DNA of 50,535 nucleotides, taken from contig CAIYWI010000165.1 of assembly GCA_903929885.1 (NCBI GenBank), forward strand, positions 1 to 50,535, written 5' to 3'. Positions 33,394 through 43,087 of the stretch are shown here, piece after piece (position 1 is the stretch's first letter; every line of letters starts with the position of its first letter). The stretch is from an uncultured Phycisphaerales bacterium. GTDB lineage: Bacteria; Planctomycetota; Phycisphaerae; Phycisphaerales; UBA1924. The position numbers and the translations under genes were made by a program. The notes beneath the pieces were generated by a model. The model saw only the letters and a program-made list of their open reading frames with translations. It ran no database searches and was not told where the DNA came from.

Positions 33394-35560
33394 CGGTTGC
33401 CTTTCGCGAACCCGGTTCCACGAGCACCAGGACCTGCCCCAACTCCTGCCACGCCTTCACCGGCCGGCCGTGCCTCGCGATCCACTCCGACATCCGCGAC
33501 GAGGACCAACCCGGCTCGATGAATCCCGAGCGGGTCAGGCGCTCGATCTCGGCGAAGTCGACCAGCAGGAATCGCCGCTCGCCCCTCGACGCGCCCGCGA
33601 TCGCCTCGTCGAGGTCCGGCCATGCGTCCCACGTCGTGTTGTACCGCACCGCGCGGGTGAGGTAGAGCGGCGTCGCCCCGCCCACGAGCGTCACGATCGC
33701 GTCGCGTGGCAGCGCGAGATTCACCGCGTGCTCGGGGCCCAGCGAGTCGAGCAGTTCGGGCGTGTAATCGCTCGTCCGGGACGCCAGATACGCCCGTTGA
33801 GTCTCCCCCGCGCGGTCCGCCGGCGACACCGACAGCAGCATGTTCGGCCGCCCGTCTCGCTGCGAGGCGAAGCACACGACCGAGGCGCCGATCTGGAGCA
33901 GCACGCCTGCGATCCCCGTCGCCGCGACCAGACGCGGCGAGGGCAGCGATGCCAACGCCGTCGCCACCAGCATGCACGCGGGCACCGCGAGTGGCAGCAG
34001 GAATCGCGACTGCACGTGCGTCGCGGCCAGCCACAAGCCGACCTGCGCCGCAAGCCCCAGCGTCGTCGCGACGACGAGTCGATGCCGAACCACGCCCGGC
34101 GACCAGAGGCGCGCCAGCGCGATCATCGCGAGCGGAAAGAAGGCGAACCACTGCGGATGGAGCATCCCGCGGTGACGGGCGCCGGCGGGATCGTTCGGGT
34201 CGGGCAGCACGCACAGTCGCAGGGCGTCGAGCAGGGATCCGTCGAAGGCGTGGCCCTTCGCGAATCTGGCGACCTGCTCGGCCGTCCAGTGCCCGGTGCC
34301 CCCGGAGGCGTCGGGAAAGAGCGACGCGGCGAAGGGGAAGACCGGATTGGCCGCGTGCGCCCAGTTGCGAGCCATCCACGGGGCAAGCATCGCAACGCCC
34401 GCGAAGGCTCCGGCCGCCGCTCCGGGCAGCAGGTGCCGCCGCGGACAGGTCGCCAGCAGCAGCATCGCGACGGGCACGCCCCCGAACAGCAGGGCCGTCG
34501 GCTTGGCGCCGCACGCCCCGCCGATCAGCGCCGCGCAGGCGAGGAAGACTCGCACCCAGTCGCCGCGTCGGTCGCCGGCGCCTCCGGCGGCCAGGGCGCA
34601 CGCCGCCGCGATCATCGCGATCACCGGCATTTCGTTGTACGCGAGCGATCCGGCGACCAGCGTCCACGGCGTGGCGAGGAAGACCAGGGCCGACAGGCAC
34701 GGGGCGACGTGGGCGCTCGGGTTGGGGCCGCCGCGAGCGACCATGACGCTCGCCGCCGCGTGGATGCAACGGGCCGCGAAGAGCGTCATCATCGCGTGCA
34801 GGAACTGGCAGGCCAGCAGGGGCCACGAATCGGCGAGCAGGCCGCCGGCCTTCACCGAGAGCGGTTCCATCGCGCCGGCGACGATCGTGGCCCGTGGCGG
34901 CGACATCGCCATGGCGCCAAGGTGCATGAAGGCCGCTTCGACGTACCCGGGCAGGAAGGAATAGACGTTGTGACGCAAGGGTTCGATGCGGCCGCAGGCC
35001 AGCCATTCCTGGGGCAACTGCAGGTGATAGCTCAGGGCGTCGTAGCCGCCGAACTCGCTCTCCCACATCGAGCCCGGGGCGTTGGAGGCCGCCACCATCA
35101 GGATGCAGGCGGGCACGACGGCGAGCATCGGCCACCAGCCCCCCAACGGCGGCGAGGCGGCCGGCGCCGGCTTCGAAAGCGTCCACGCCATCAGGCAGAG
35201 CCCGAGCAGCACCGTCGCCCACGCCGTGCCGGGCCCGAGCAGACCAAGCACGCCCAGGCCGTGCGACAAGGAGAGCATGGCGGCCAGCCCGAGCGCTCCG
35301 CGAATGACGCCCGCGTGTGGGGTGGCGTCGGGAACCAGCGGCTTGAAGAGGGCTCCCAGACCCAGGGCGGCGAGCATGTACGCCGCCGCGACGGGAAGCG
35401 CGGGCGAGAGGACCGCGTCGAGCCAGGTGGCGAGCGGGACGGGGAAGGCGGCATCCTCGCCGATGGAGGTGAGGCCGGCGATGACCGCGAGGCCCGCGAT
35501 GCCGGTGGCCGCGATTCGCCGCGTCGCGGAGCGGCGGGAGGATGTCGGCGACGTCTGCAT
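33383..35560 (-). CDS. Large polytopic membrane protein, GT-C glycosyltransferase-like
   Basis: This 725-residue protein has about twelve to fourteen transmembrane helices. An early extracytoplasmic loop contains ESEFGGYDALSYHLQLPQEWL (split, residues about 168-188), resembling the acidic loop of polyprenyl-phosphate-dependent GT-C enzymes. A soluble C-terminal domain of about 130 residues follows the last helix. It differs from the 14.5 kb membrane protein but shares this layout. The exact family is not recognised. It is translationally overlapped with the LPG-synthase-like gene downstream, and lies divergent from the Fur-like regulator with 58 bases between the starts. Confidence 0.7.
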   Translation of the reverse strand: MQTSPTSSRRSATRRIAATGIAGLAVIAGLTSIGEDAAFPVPLATWLDAVLSPALPVAAAYMLAALGLGALFKPLVPDATPHAGVIRGALGLAAMLSLSHGLGVLGLLGPGTAWATVLLGLCLMAWTLSKPAPAASPPLGGWWPMLAVVPACILMVAASNAPGSMWESEFGGYDALSYHLQLPQEWLACGRIEPLRHNVYSFLPGYVEAAFMHLGAMAMSPPRATIVAGAMEPLSVKAGGLLADSWPLLACQFLHAMMTLFAARCIHAAASVMVARGGPNPSAHVAPCLSALVFLATPWTLVAGSLAYNEMPVIAMIAAACALAAGGAGDRRGDWVRVFLACAALIGGACGAKPTALLFGGVPVAMLLLATCPRRHLLPGAAAGAFAGVAMLAPWMARNWAHAANPVFPFAASLFPDASGGTGHWTAEQVARFAKGHAFDGSLLDALRLCVLPDPNDPAGARHRGMLHPQWFAFFPLAMIALARLWSPGVVRHRLVVATTLGLAAQVGLWLAATHVQSRFLLPLAVPACMLVATALASLPSPRLVAATGIAGVLLQIGASVVCFASQRDGRPNMLLSVSPADRAGETQRAYLASRTSDYTPELLDSLGPEHAVNLALPRDAIVTLVGGATPLYLTRAVRYNTTWDAWPDLDEAIAGASRGERRFLLVDFAEIERLTRSGFIEPGWSSSRMSEWIARHGRPVKAWQELGQVLVLVEPGSRKATDAP

Positions 35561-35618
35561 GGGCGTGATCGGAGCGTAGCGTCGGCACGCGGGGTTCAGT
35601 CGGGGCGGCCCTTCGCGT

Positions 35619-36107
35619 ATGATCCCCTCGATGCCCGGACGCGCCGCGAGTTCAGCTCCCTCGGATGCCCCGCCCCCCTCGCTGCAGGTGGTCGAGCCCC
35701 TGTGCGCGGTCTTTCGTCGCAAGCTCCGGACCGAAGGGCTCAAGTACACGCCCGAGCGGGCGCAGGTGCTCGACACGATCGTCCGTCACGACGGCATCTT
35801 CGAGGCCGACACCATCATCGAGAAGGTCAAGGGCACGGGCATCCGCGTCAGCAAGGCGACCGTCTACCGCACCATCAAGCTGCTGCAGGAGGCGGGCGTG
35901 ATTCAGCGGGTGCTCTTCGACGGAGAGTTGGCGCACTATCAGCTCGTGTATGGCCAGTCGCCGCGCCAGTTGATGGTGCAGGTCGACGGGAGCATGGCGA
36001 TCGAGGTGGAGGTGCCCGGCCTCGACGCGCTCTGTCGCGAGGTCGCCGCGTCGCGAGGGTTCCGTCTCAGCGGATACCGACTGCAGGTCTTCGTCGAAAA
36101 GGCGTGA
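35619..36107 (+). CDS. Fur-family transcriptional regulator lacking the usual metal ligands
   Basis: The N-terminal winged-helix domain is clearly Fur: TPERAQVLDTIVRHDGIFEADTI at residues 44-66, and the recognition helix region VSKATVYRTIKLLQEAGVI at 77-95. The C-terminal half keeps the dimerisation pattern (AHYQLVYG, GLDALCREVAASRGF) but has lost the metal sites. Where Fur has HHHHH it reads SPRQ, and where it has CxxC it reads QVDG. The C-terminal cysteine pair is also absent. It may thus act as a metal-independent repressor. Two in-frame ATGs (35619 and 35631) are possible starts. Its divergent placement suggests it could act on the membrane protein operon. Confidence 0.85.
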   Translation: MIPSMPGRAASSAPSDAPPPSLQVVEPLCAVFRRKLRTEGLKYTPERAQVLDTIVRHDGIFEADTIIEKVKGTGIRVSKATVYRTIKLLQEAGVIQRVLFDGELAHYQLVYGQSPRQLMVQVDGSMAIEVEVPGLDALCREVAASRGFRLSGYRLQVFVEKA

Positions 36108-36124
36108 GGCCGCGAGGGACCGCG

Positions 36125-36748
36125 TCACCTCGACGACTGCACGATCTCGCGCACGCCCGCGGCGACCGTCTCGACCGCGAGGGCCGCGAGGATGAGCCCC
36201 ATGATCCGTGAGAGCACGCTGGTGCCGCCGTCGCCCAGCAGTCGCTGGATGCGAGAGGCGCCCATCAGCAGCAGCCACTGGATGAAGAGCACCGAGAGCA
36301 TCACCAGGCAGGTCACGACCTGTTCGCCGACGGTGAACTGCTGGTTGTCGGTGAGCACCACGGCCGCGAGAATGGTGCCCGGACCGGCGATGGAAGGGAT
36401 GGCCAGCGGAAAGATCGCGATGTCGGTCCCGCGGGAGGTCGCGTCGTCTCCCTCGTGCTTGCGTCCCTGCTCGGCCTGCGAGAAGATCATCGACACGGCG
36501 AAGCGGAAGAGGATGATTCCGCCGGCCACGCGGAAGGCGGGCAGACTCACGCCCATGTGCCCCAGCAGGAACTGACCGAAGGCCGCGAAGCAGCACAGGA
36601 CGATGGCGGCGATGATCACCGCGCGCGTCGCGATGGCGCGGAGCTGCGCCGGCGACCTTCCCGCCGAGAGCGCAAGGAACACCGGCACCGTGCCCACGGG
36701 GTCGACGGCCACGAAGAACGTGACGAAGTCCTTGACGAGTCCCTGCAT
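36125..36748 (-). CDS. MarC family integral membrane protein
   Basis: This 207-residue protein of six predicted helices is from the MarC/UPF0056 family: DFVTFFVAVDPVGTVPVFLAL near the N-terminus, FRVAGGIILFRFAVSMI near residue 72, FPLAIPSIAGPGTI near 113, and a last helix MGLILAALAVETVAAGV. The family fold is known but its transported substrate is not; marR-type regulation is not implied. It converges with the Fur-like gene and is 37 bases downstream of the UDP-xylose synthase gene. Confidence 0.9.
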   Translation of the reverse strand: MQGLVKDFVTFFVAVDPVGTVPVFLALSAGRSPAQLRAIATRAVIIAAIVLCCFAAFGQFLLGHMGVSLPAFRVAGGIILFRFAVSMIFSQAEQGRKHEGDDATSRGTDIAIFPLAIPSIAGPGTILAAVVLTDNQQFTVGEQVVTCLVMLSVLFIQWLLLMGASRIQRLLGDGGTSVLSRIMGLILAALAVETVAAGVREIVQSSR

Positions 36749-36785
36749 GCGGGGCGATCATCCGGCCGCGGCCCGGAGGCGCGGC

Positions 36786-37760
36786 TCAGTAGTTGGGGGT
36801 CGGCGGGCGGAAGTGCTCCATGGTGAGCGACTTGAAGTAGGCGATGGTCTTGGCCAGGCCCTCCTCGAGGGGCACCTTGGGCTCCCAGCCGCCCAGATGG
36901 CGACGCGCCAGCGTGATGTCGGGCTGGCGCTGCTTCGGATCGTCGGCGGGCATCGGCTTGAACACGATCTTGCTCGAGCTGCCGGTCAGGCGGATGATCA
37001 TGTCGGCCAGTTGCCGCATCGAGAACTCGCGCGGGTTGCCGATGTTGACCGGCCCCACGAAGTCGTCGGGCCCGTTCATCATGCGGATGATCGCCTCGAC
37101 CAGGTCGTCGACGTAGCAGAACGACCGGCTCTGCGTGCCGTCGCCGTAGAGCGTGATGTCCTCGTTGCAGATCGCCTGGCGGATGAAGTTGCTCACGACC
37201 CGTCCGTCGAAGGGATGCATCCGCGGGCCGAAGGTGTTGAAGATGCGGACCACGCGGATGTTGACCCGGTTGGTGCGGTGATAGTCGAAGAAGAGCGTCT
37301 CGGCCGCCCGCTTGCCCTCGTCGTAGCACGCGCGGGGCCCGATGGGGTTCACGTTGCCCCGGTATGACTCCGTCTGCGGGTGCTCCGTCGGGTCGCCGTA
37401 GACCTCCGAGGTGGAGAACTGCAGCACCTTCGCGCGGCATCGCTTGGCCATGCCCAGCACGTTGATGGCGCCCATCACGCTCGTCTTCATCGTCTTGATC
37501 GGGTTGTACTGGTAGTGGCCAGGGGCCGCGGGGCATGCCGCGTTGTAGATCTCGTCGACCTCCAGCCACACCGGGTGCGTCACGTCGTGGCGGATCAACT
37601 CGAAGTTCGGGCGACCGAGCAGGTGCGCCACGTTGGTCTTCTGGCTCGTGAAGAAGTTGTCGAGGCAGATCACGTCGTGCCCCTCGTTGACCAGCCGGTC
37701 GCAAATGTGGGAACCGAGGAAGCCAGCGCCGCCGGTCACAAGGATGCGTCGAAGTTTCAT
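36786..37760 (-). CDS. UDP-glucuronate decarboxylase (UDP-xylose synthase)
   Basis: This 324-residue short-chain dehydrogenase/reductase probably converts UDP-glucuronate to UDP-xylose with bound NAD. It shows [16 protein letters not shown] at the N-terminus, [12 protein letters not shown] near residue 33 and the decarboxylase-specific [14 protein letters not shown] near 85. [14 protein letters not shown] near 115, the catalytic YDEGKRAAE (Tyr and Lys) near 145 and [19 protein letters not shown] near 175 follow. The usual HLACPASP block is altered to [11 protein letters not shown]-xylose would feed envelope glycans, in keeping with the LPS genes here. Confidence 0.92.
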   Translation of the reverse strand: MKLRRILVTGGAGFLGSHICDRLVNEGHDVICLDNFFTSQKTNVAHLLGRPNFELIRHDVTHPVWLEVDEIYNAACPAAPGHYQYNPIKTMKTSVMGAINVLGMAKRCRAKVLQFSTSEVYGDPTEHPQTESYRGNVNPIGPRACYDEGKRAAETLFFDYHRTNRVNIRVVRIFNTFGPRMHPFDGRVVSNFIRQAICNEDITLYGDGTQSRSFCYVDDLVEAIIRMMNGPDDFVGPVNIGNPREFSMRQLADMIIRLTGSSSKIVFKPMPADDPKQRQPDITLARRHLGGWEPKVPLEEGLAKTIAYFKSLTMEHFRPPTPNY

Positions 37761-37914
37761 GGATCGTGCCTCTGCCTGTCGATGCGCCGACGGTGACGCC
37801 GCGGCTCGCGCCGCCCGCGATGTCGGTTCCGAACTATCGGCCAGCATGGTACTCGCGGGCAAGCCCCGCGACGATTCCCTCCTCCCGCACACGTCCGGGG
37901 GATGCCCCGCCCGT

Positions 37915-38691
37915 TCACGCCTCGATCGCGGCGGCCACGTTGGCCTCGAGGTGGGGGATGCTCGCCGTCCCCGTGATGACGCTCGACACCCCCGGCGTCG
38001 ACAGTGCCAGCCGCAGGCACGCCCGTCTGGAACCCTCCTCGAGGGCCAGGTGCCCGCTGCCGAAGGCCTTCTTCACCAGCACTCCCGTGCCGTGCTCGGC
38101 GGCCAGTCGGATGGCCGGAAGGTCCGCGTCGCAACCGGGGTGGAGCGTCATCATCACGACGTCGCACGTCGTCGCGGCCCTGACGCCCCCCGCCGCGGTT
38201 TTCGTCGACGCGCCGACGGCCCGGATCTTCCCGGCGACCTTGAGCAGCTCCAACGCCTCCACGGTCTGGTCGGGATCGAGCTCGATGACGCCGTCGGAAT
38301 GGATGAGCACCAGGTCGATGACGTCGGTGCGAAGCCGCCGCAAGCTCCGCTCCACGCTCGCCGTCACGGCGCGGGCCGAGAAGTCGAATCGGGAGACGCC
38401 TCCTTCGAACTCCTCGCCAACCTTCGTGCACAGCAGCCAGCGATCCCGCCGCCCGGCCAGCAGCATGCCCAGGCGCTCCTCGGCCGTGCCGTATGCGGGC
38501 GCGGTGTCGATCAGGTTGATGCCCAGGTCCTCGGCGCGAGCGATCAAGGCGGCGGCCTCGTCGTCGGTGGGGATCCGCACCGGGTGGGGATACTTCACGC
38601 CCTCCGACCTTCCGAGCTTCACCGTGCCGAGCCCCAGCGGGCTCACCAACAGCCCCGTTCGTCCGAGCGGTCGTCGTTCGTCGAGTCGCAT
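37915..38691 (-). CDS. Aldo/keto reductase
   Basis: This NADPH-dependent oxidoreductase of about 258 residues has the TIM-barrel AKR signature. The N-terminal [15 protein letters not shown] is present, and [18 protein letters not shown] supplies the catalytic Asp and Tyr. LLCTKVG supplies the Lys, DLVLIHSDG the His, and [14 protein letters not shown] belongs to the cofactor pocket. It is shorter than average for AKRs (about 300). A GTG at 38703 overlaps the upstream stop (GTGA) and is an alternative start. It sits behind an FAD-dependent oxidoreductase gene, so the two may act in one pathway, with unknown substrate. Confidence 0.88.
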   Translation of the reverse strand: MRLDERRPLGRTGLLVSPLGLGTVKLGRSEGVKYPHPVRIPTDDEAAALIARAEDLGINLIDTAPAYGTAEERLGMLLAGRRDRWLLCTKVGEEFEGGVSRFDFSARAVTASVERSLRRLRTDVIDLVLIHSDGVIELDPDQTVEALELLKVAGKIRAVGASTKTAAGGVRAATTCDVVMMTLHPGCDADLPAIRLAAEHGTGVLVKKAFGSGHLALEEGSRRACLRLALSTPGVSSVITGTASIPHLEANVAAAIEA

Positions 38692-38699
38692 GGGCTTGC

Positions 38700-39884
38700 T
38701 CACGGGGCGGCCTGAGACGAGGCGGGGACAGACGCCCACGGCAGCGGGCACACGGGAATGTCGCGGTTGGTCGGCCCCGTCGAACGCGGGGCTGACGCCA
38801 CGCCGGCATCGTCGAGCGAGGTCATCAGCGTCGCGGCCAGCGCGGGCGCCAGGGCGAGCTTGGTGGGCCACACCACCCACGCCGGCGTCTCCATGCTCGC
38901 GCCGCGAAGACGCCGACACACCGGCCCGTCGGGGCGGCTGCCGTCGTCGCTCCGACCCTCGGCGCGGTCGATCCGCAGCGTGCTCCACGTCGCGTGGCGA
39001 AGGTCGGCCCAGCCGATGCACGATTCAAGCTCGGAGACGGCGGCCCGCACCTGCGCCGCTTCATCGAGGTCGACCCCCCGCTCGGCGATGTCGCCTCCGA
39101 TGTACCACACCCGGTCGCCATCCGCCTTCGACGTGGTGATCGTCAACCGGGGCTTGTCCGAGAGTTCCTGCAGGCAGTGTCCGTTGAAGTCGAATGGGGC
39201 CCCGCGCATCACGACCATGTGGAGCGGGCGTCGCTGGCAGAGCGGCGACGGGTCGATCGACAGTCCGCTCAGGAGCGATTCATTGCCGGCGCCCGCCGCG
39301 AGGACCACCGCCGAGGCGTCGAACCTCGCCGCCAACTCGGCGGCCCCGCCGCCGGCCCCGGCCACGATCGGCCCGGCATCGACGTCCCGCAGGCGAGCGA
39401 GCAGCGCTCGCACGTCGATGCAGCGTTCCTCCACCTCCCACGCGCTGACGCCCTCGGGCGCGGGGGCCAGCGACGAAGGAAAGTCGGCGCGGGCGAGCCG
39501 CCGAACGCCCGACTTCATCGCCAGCGAGGCGGCCATGCCCGTCAGCGAGCCCATGATGGAACTCACGCTCCCCGGACGGGTCCACAGGTGCATCCGCGGC
39601 GCGACGACGGGCAGGTCGCGCAAGTCCACGCAACCTCGCCCGGCGAAGTGGTCGTCCCAGGCCTTGAGCGACTGCTCCAGCGAGTCGGCCGCCCGTGCCG
39701 CCTTGCGTGAGAGGGCGTACTTCACGCCTCGATGCAGGATGCCCTGCGAGGCGACGGTCTGCCCGTCGCCGAGCATCGTGCGTTCGGCCAGCACGACCGC
39801 GCGGCCATGCCACGCCAGCAACGCGCGGGCGTAGAGGCCGGCGATGCCGCCGCCGATGATGAGGATGGGCCCGTTCGACGCCAT
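38700..39884 (-). CDS. FAD-dependent oxidoreductase (DAO/GlpD-like)
   Basis: This 394-residue protein begins with the ADP-binding Rossmann motif [14 protein letters not shown] (GxGxxG, residues 7-20). A DAO-type core follows, including [12 protein letters not shown] near 48 and [13 protein letters not shown] near 190, as in amino-acid or glycerol-phosphate oxidases. The substrate is not clear; it most resembles uncharacterised FAD-dependent oxidoreductases. The usual C-terminal FAD segment is divergent. It is followed directly by the aldo/keto reductase gene. Confidence 0.82.
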   Translation of the reverse strand: MASNGPILIIGGGIAGLYARALLAWHGRAVVLAERTMLGDGQTVASQGILHRGVKYALSRKAARAADSLEQSLKAWDDHFAGRGCVDLRDLPVVAPRMHLWTRPGSVSSIMGSLTGMAASLAMKSGVRRLARADFPSSLAPAPEGVSAWEVEERCIDVRALLARLRDVDAGPIVAGAGGGAAELAARFDASAVVLAAGAGNESLLSGLSIDPSPLCQRRPLHMVVMRGAPFDFNGHCLQELSDKPRLTITTSKADGDRVWYIGGDIAERGVDLDEAAQVRAAVSELESCIGWADLRHATWSTLRIDRAEGRSDDGSRPDGPVCRRLRGASMETPAWVVWPTKLALAPALAATLMTSLDDAGVASAPRSTGPTNRDIPVCPLPWASVPASSQAAP

Positions 39885-39918
39885 CAGGACCCTGAGCGTA
39901 TGGGCCGCGAGGGGCTGC

Positions 39919-40617
39919 TTACGACGCGGGCTTGGGCGGGATGATCAGCTTCTGCCCCACGCGCAGCGAATGCTCGTTCTTCATCGTGTCGCGATTGGCC
40001 TCGTAGATCAGTTTCGCGTGCTTGCTCTCGCCGTAGAGCCGCTGCGAGATGATCGAGAGCGAGTCTCCCTGGATCACCGTGTAAGTGGTGGTGGGGCCTT
40101 TGGGCGAGCGGCCGGGATCCCGCACCGGAAGACCCTGCACGTTCTTCGGATCCTTGGGAACCCGCAGCGTGCGTCCGGGCTTGAGCGACGCGGGGCTGAG
40201 CAGCGGATTGGCTCTGGAAATGGACGAGGCATAGGCCGCCGTGCCGTAGTACTTGAGGGACAGCGTCGCGAACGTCTCGCCCGGTGCCAGCGTGTGCTCG
40301 AGAAACTCGGGGGGAATCACCACCGGTTGACGCGGGGCCGGGGCTGCAGGTGCCGGAAGAGGTGTTTCCGTTTGCTGTTCGATTTTTGTTTGTTCGGAAC
40401 TTGATTGGTCGGGCGGGTTGCCAGCCGGCGCGGGTGGCTGGTCCGCGGGCGGCACCGGCACCGGCGAAGGTCGCGGTTCGACCGGGGCGACGGCCGCTTG
40501 GCCGGCGGCCTTCACGGTGCGAGGCTGGGCCGACGTGGGCCACCACCAGTACAGGCCGATCCACAGCAGGGCAAGCCCGAGCAATCCGGCGGCGATGCGT
40601 GGCGTGGAGTCGGTCAT
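39919..40617 (-). CDS. LysM-domain protein with an N-terminal membrane anchor
   Basis: This 232-residue protein has an uncleaved-looking N-terminal helix (about residues 8-26). A Pro/Ala-rich linker follows to about residue 100, then two LysM domains: HTLAPGETFATLSLKYYG near 108 and YTVIQGDSLSIISQRLYGE near 175, ending LRVGQKLIIPP. LysM domains bind N-acetylglucosamine glycans, so it probably tethers the inner membrane to peptidoglycan. It precedes the FAD oxidoreductase gene by 34 bases on the same strand, without a clear functional link. Confidence 0.88.
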   Translation of the reverse strand: MTDSTPRIAAGLLGLALLWIGLYWWWPTSAQPRTVKAAGQAAVAPVEPRPSPVPVPPADQPPAPAGNPPDQSSSEQTKIEQQTETPLPAPAAPAPRQPVVIPPEFLEHTLAPGETFATLSLKYYGTAAYASSISRANPLLSPASLKPGRTLRVPKDPKNVQGLPVRDPGRSPKGPTTTYTVIQGDSLSIISQRLYGESKHAKLIYEANRDTMKNEHSLRVGQKLIIPPKPAS

Positions 40618-40972
40618 GGCTGTTGATCCCGCGTCGAGCGGTCCGGAGTGCAGCCGGGTCGAACCCGGCCCATCTTCTGACGCTTCTGATCGGCAGATGG
40701 TTCGCGGCAACGCCAGAACAGGCTCCCTTGTCCCGGCGTGGTTACAAAGAGGTGACGTCCCCCGGGCAACTCGGCCCCGACGATGGTCGTATCCCAGCAG
40801 GCCGCGGACGAGCCGCCGGTGGTCGTCGGTCCCGACCGCTAGTACCATCCGCCTCGGTCGGGGATCGATCGCGGCATGCCACGGCGAGGATTCGATGGTC
40901 GTCAGCATTCCGTTCGGTGGCGATGTCGGCGAATGAACGGGCCTCGCGGCCCCGAGTGAAAGGGTGAATCCC
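40618..40972. other. Divergent intergenic region before the pilM cassette
   Basis: These 355 bases separate the LysM gene (-) from the pilM-like gene (+). I see a GCCGGGTCGAACCCGGCC inverted repeat near 40653-40670 but no T-run, no tRNA and no riboswitch core. Long GC-rich ORFs here are shadow frames. Promoters for both flanking genes must lie here; none matches the sigma-70 consensus well. Confidence 0.5.
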
Positions 40973-43087
40973 ATGGCATCTTCGAGCGTCAGTTGGGGCA
41001 TTGAGATCGGGGCGGCGGCCATCAAGGCCGTCAAGGTGGAGGCCACCGGCGACGGCGGAGTCCGCCTGCTCGAGTACGCCAACATCCAGCACCCCAAGCC
41101 GCTGTCGACTCCAGACATCAACCCCAACGACGTGCTCCGCGTCTCGCTGGGCGCGTTGACCAGTCAGCACGACCTGTCCAAGGCGCAGATCGCCATCTCC
41201 GTGCCCGGGCACTCGGCCTTCGCCCGCTTCGCCAAGCTCCCGCCCGTCGAGCCCAAGAAGGTGCCCGACATCGTCAAGTTCGAGGCGATGCAGCAGATCC
41301 CCTTTCCGCTCGAGCAGGTCGAGTGGGACTACCAGACCTTCGTCACCCCCGATTCGCCCGACGTCGAGGTGGGCATCTTCGCCATCACGCGAGAGAAGGT
41401 GATGGAGCGGCTCTCGATGCTCGAGGAGTTCGGGATCGCGCCCAGCCACGTCGTGCTCAGCCCCATCGCCGTCTACAACGCGTTGGCGTACGACCTGGGG
41501 TTCGACAACCAGACGCCCGGCACCATCATCGTCGACGTGGGCACCACCTCGACCGACTTGGTCATCGCCACCCCGGGACGCATGTGGGTCCGCACGTTCC
41601 CCATCGGCGGCCATCAGTTCACCGAGGGGCTCGTCGAGCAGTTCTCGCTCAGCTACTCCAAGGCCGAGAAGCTCAAGCGCGAGGCCGAGGACAGCACGCA
41701 TGCCCGGCAGATCTTCCAGGCGATGCGGCCCAGCTTCGCAAACCTTGCGCAGGACATCCAGCGGTCGATCGGCTACTACCAGTCGCTCAACCGCGATGCC
41801 GAACTCACTCGCCTCATCGGCGTGGGATCGACCTTCCTGCTCCCGGGCCTTCGCAAGTTCCTCAAGCAGCAGTTGTCGATCGACGTCTACCGCGTCGAGG
41901 AGTTCAAGAAGCTCAGGGCCGACGGCGAGGCCGAGCAGCGATTCAACGCCGTGAGCCTCAACTTCGCGACCGCCTACGGCCTCGCGCTGCAGGGCTTGGG
42001 GCTCAATGCCGTCGGCGGCAACCTGATGCCCGTGTCCGTGCTGCGCCGCAGCATGTGGCGCGAGAAGGTGCCTTACTTCGGCATCGCCGCGGGCATCGCC
42101 GTCGCCGCGAGCGCGTCGATGTTCCTCTTCCCGCTCCGCGACGGTCAGGCCGCCCGCGAGCATCAGGCCCCGATGGTGGTCCGCGAGGCCGCCGACAAGT
42201 TCAAGCAGCTCAAGGCCGAGGCCGATGCCGCCGGCGTGCTCGCGGCCATCGAGACCGACACGAAGGCGGCGGGACTGATGGCGATGCTCGATCGTCGACA
42301 CGTCTTCCAGCAGTTGACGGCCGACGTGCAGTCGCTGCTCGACGCCGCCGAGGCCAGGCGATCCGGCTGGGCCGCCGAGCAGCAGGTGCCGGAGGTGCCG
42401 GGCCCGGCGTTCCTCGTCCATTCCGTCGCCACCAGGTACCTGCCCCCGGTGGCGGCCGTCGAGGGCGACCCGGCGATGCAGGGTGGCGAGGTCGCCCCCG
42501 ATCCGCTGCAGATCGCGGCCTTTCCCCGCGTCGAGTGCACGATCACGCTCCACACCGATCAGGGCGAGCCGGGCAAGTTCGTTCGCGACGTCGCCGAGCG
42601 ATGGATGCGCACGATGAAGGCCCGCAAGGGTGCGGCGTACGCCGTCGTGGCGGCCGATCGCTGGGCGAGCGTCAAGGATGAGAAGGGCGGCGACGACGTC
42701 GCGCAAGCCCCGATGCCTGGCGATGGATCCGGCGGACGCGGCGCTTTCGGCGGTGCGCTGGCGCCCGGTGGCGAACGCGGAGCACGTCGCATCAGCGGCA
42801 CCGAGGACGGCGTCGTGATGCTCCCCGACGGCACCATGGGCCAGATGTCTCGGCGGATTCGCGGCGCGATCCTCGTCGGCGGCGCCGACGGTCCCGAGAT
42901 CATCGGCGGGGCGGGCGGCTCCAAGCAGTCGGTCGATGCCGCTGCCGATGTCGACAAGCTCGCCGACTTCGCCGCCATCGGCGCCACGTCAGAGCCCCCG
43001 CGTCGCGGGGCGACCGTCACCGGAACCTGGTACATCGTCTTCAAGCCCGCCGAGGCCGACGCGGCACAGGATGGAGGTGCGAAGTGA
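40973..43087 (+). CDS. pilM: PilM-like actin-fold protein fused to a membrane-anchored C-terminal domain
   Basis: Residues 1-350 are a PilM (type IV pilus assembly, FtsA/actin fold): SVSWGIEIGAAAIKAVKVE, EAMQQIPFPLEQVEWDYQ near 105, TIIVDVGTTSTDLVI near 185, and GIGYYQSLN-type helices (RSIGYYQSLN) near 265. Unlike normal PilM, which is about 350 residues and soluble, this protein is 704 residues. A hydrophobic segment follows at about 366-388 (VPYFGIAAGIAVAASASMF), then coiled coil and a beta-rich C-terminal region. The layout mimics a PilM-PilN fusion. An in-frame GTG nine bases upstream is an alternative start. The next gene's GTG overlaps this stop (GTGA). Confidence 0.86.
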   Translation: MASSSVSWGIEIGAAAIKAVKVEATGDGGVRLLEYANIQHPKPLSTPDINPNDVLRVSLGALTSQHDLSKAQIAISVPGHSAFARFAKLPPVEPKKVPDIVKFEAMQQIPFPLEQVEWDYQTFVTPDSPDVEVGIFAITREKVMERLSMLEEFGIAPSHVVLSPIAVYNALAYDLGFDNQTPGTIIVDVGTTSTDLVIATPGRMWVRTFPIGGHQFTEGLVEQFSLSYSKAEKLKREAEDSTHARQIFQAMRPSFANLAQDIQRSIGYYQSLNRDAELTRLIGVGSTFLLPGLRKFLKQQLSIDVYRVEEFKKLRADGEAEQRFNAVSLNFATAYGLALQGLGLNAVGGNLMPVSVLRRSMWREKVPYFGIAAGIAVAASASMFLFPLRDGQAAREHQAPMVVREAADKFKQLKAEADAAGVLAAIETDTKAAGLMAMLDRRHVFQQLTADVQSLLDAAEARRSGWAAEQQVPEVPGPAFLVHSVATRYLPPVAAVEGDPAMQGGEVAPDPLQIAAFPRVECTITLHTDQGEPGKFVRDVAERWMRTMKARKGAAYAVVAADRWASVKDEKGGDDVAQAPMPGDGSGGRGAFGGALAPGGERGARRISGTEDGVVMLPDGTMGQMSRRIRGAILVGGADGPEIIGGAGGSKQSVDAAADVDKLADFAAIGATSEPPRRGATVTGTWYIVFKPAEADAAQDGGAK

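Noticed and set aside
33161..36211. A 1016-codon open frame on the + strand
   Set aside because: It is an antisense shadow of the large membrane protein and runs out of frame through the Fur-like gene. The translation is low-complexity Arg/Gly/Pro without a fold.
40618..40972. Riboswitch (for example c-di-GMP) upstream of the pilM cassette
   Set aside because: No conserved riboswitch core was found. The only structure is a short inverted repeat oriented closer to the LysM gene.
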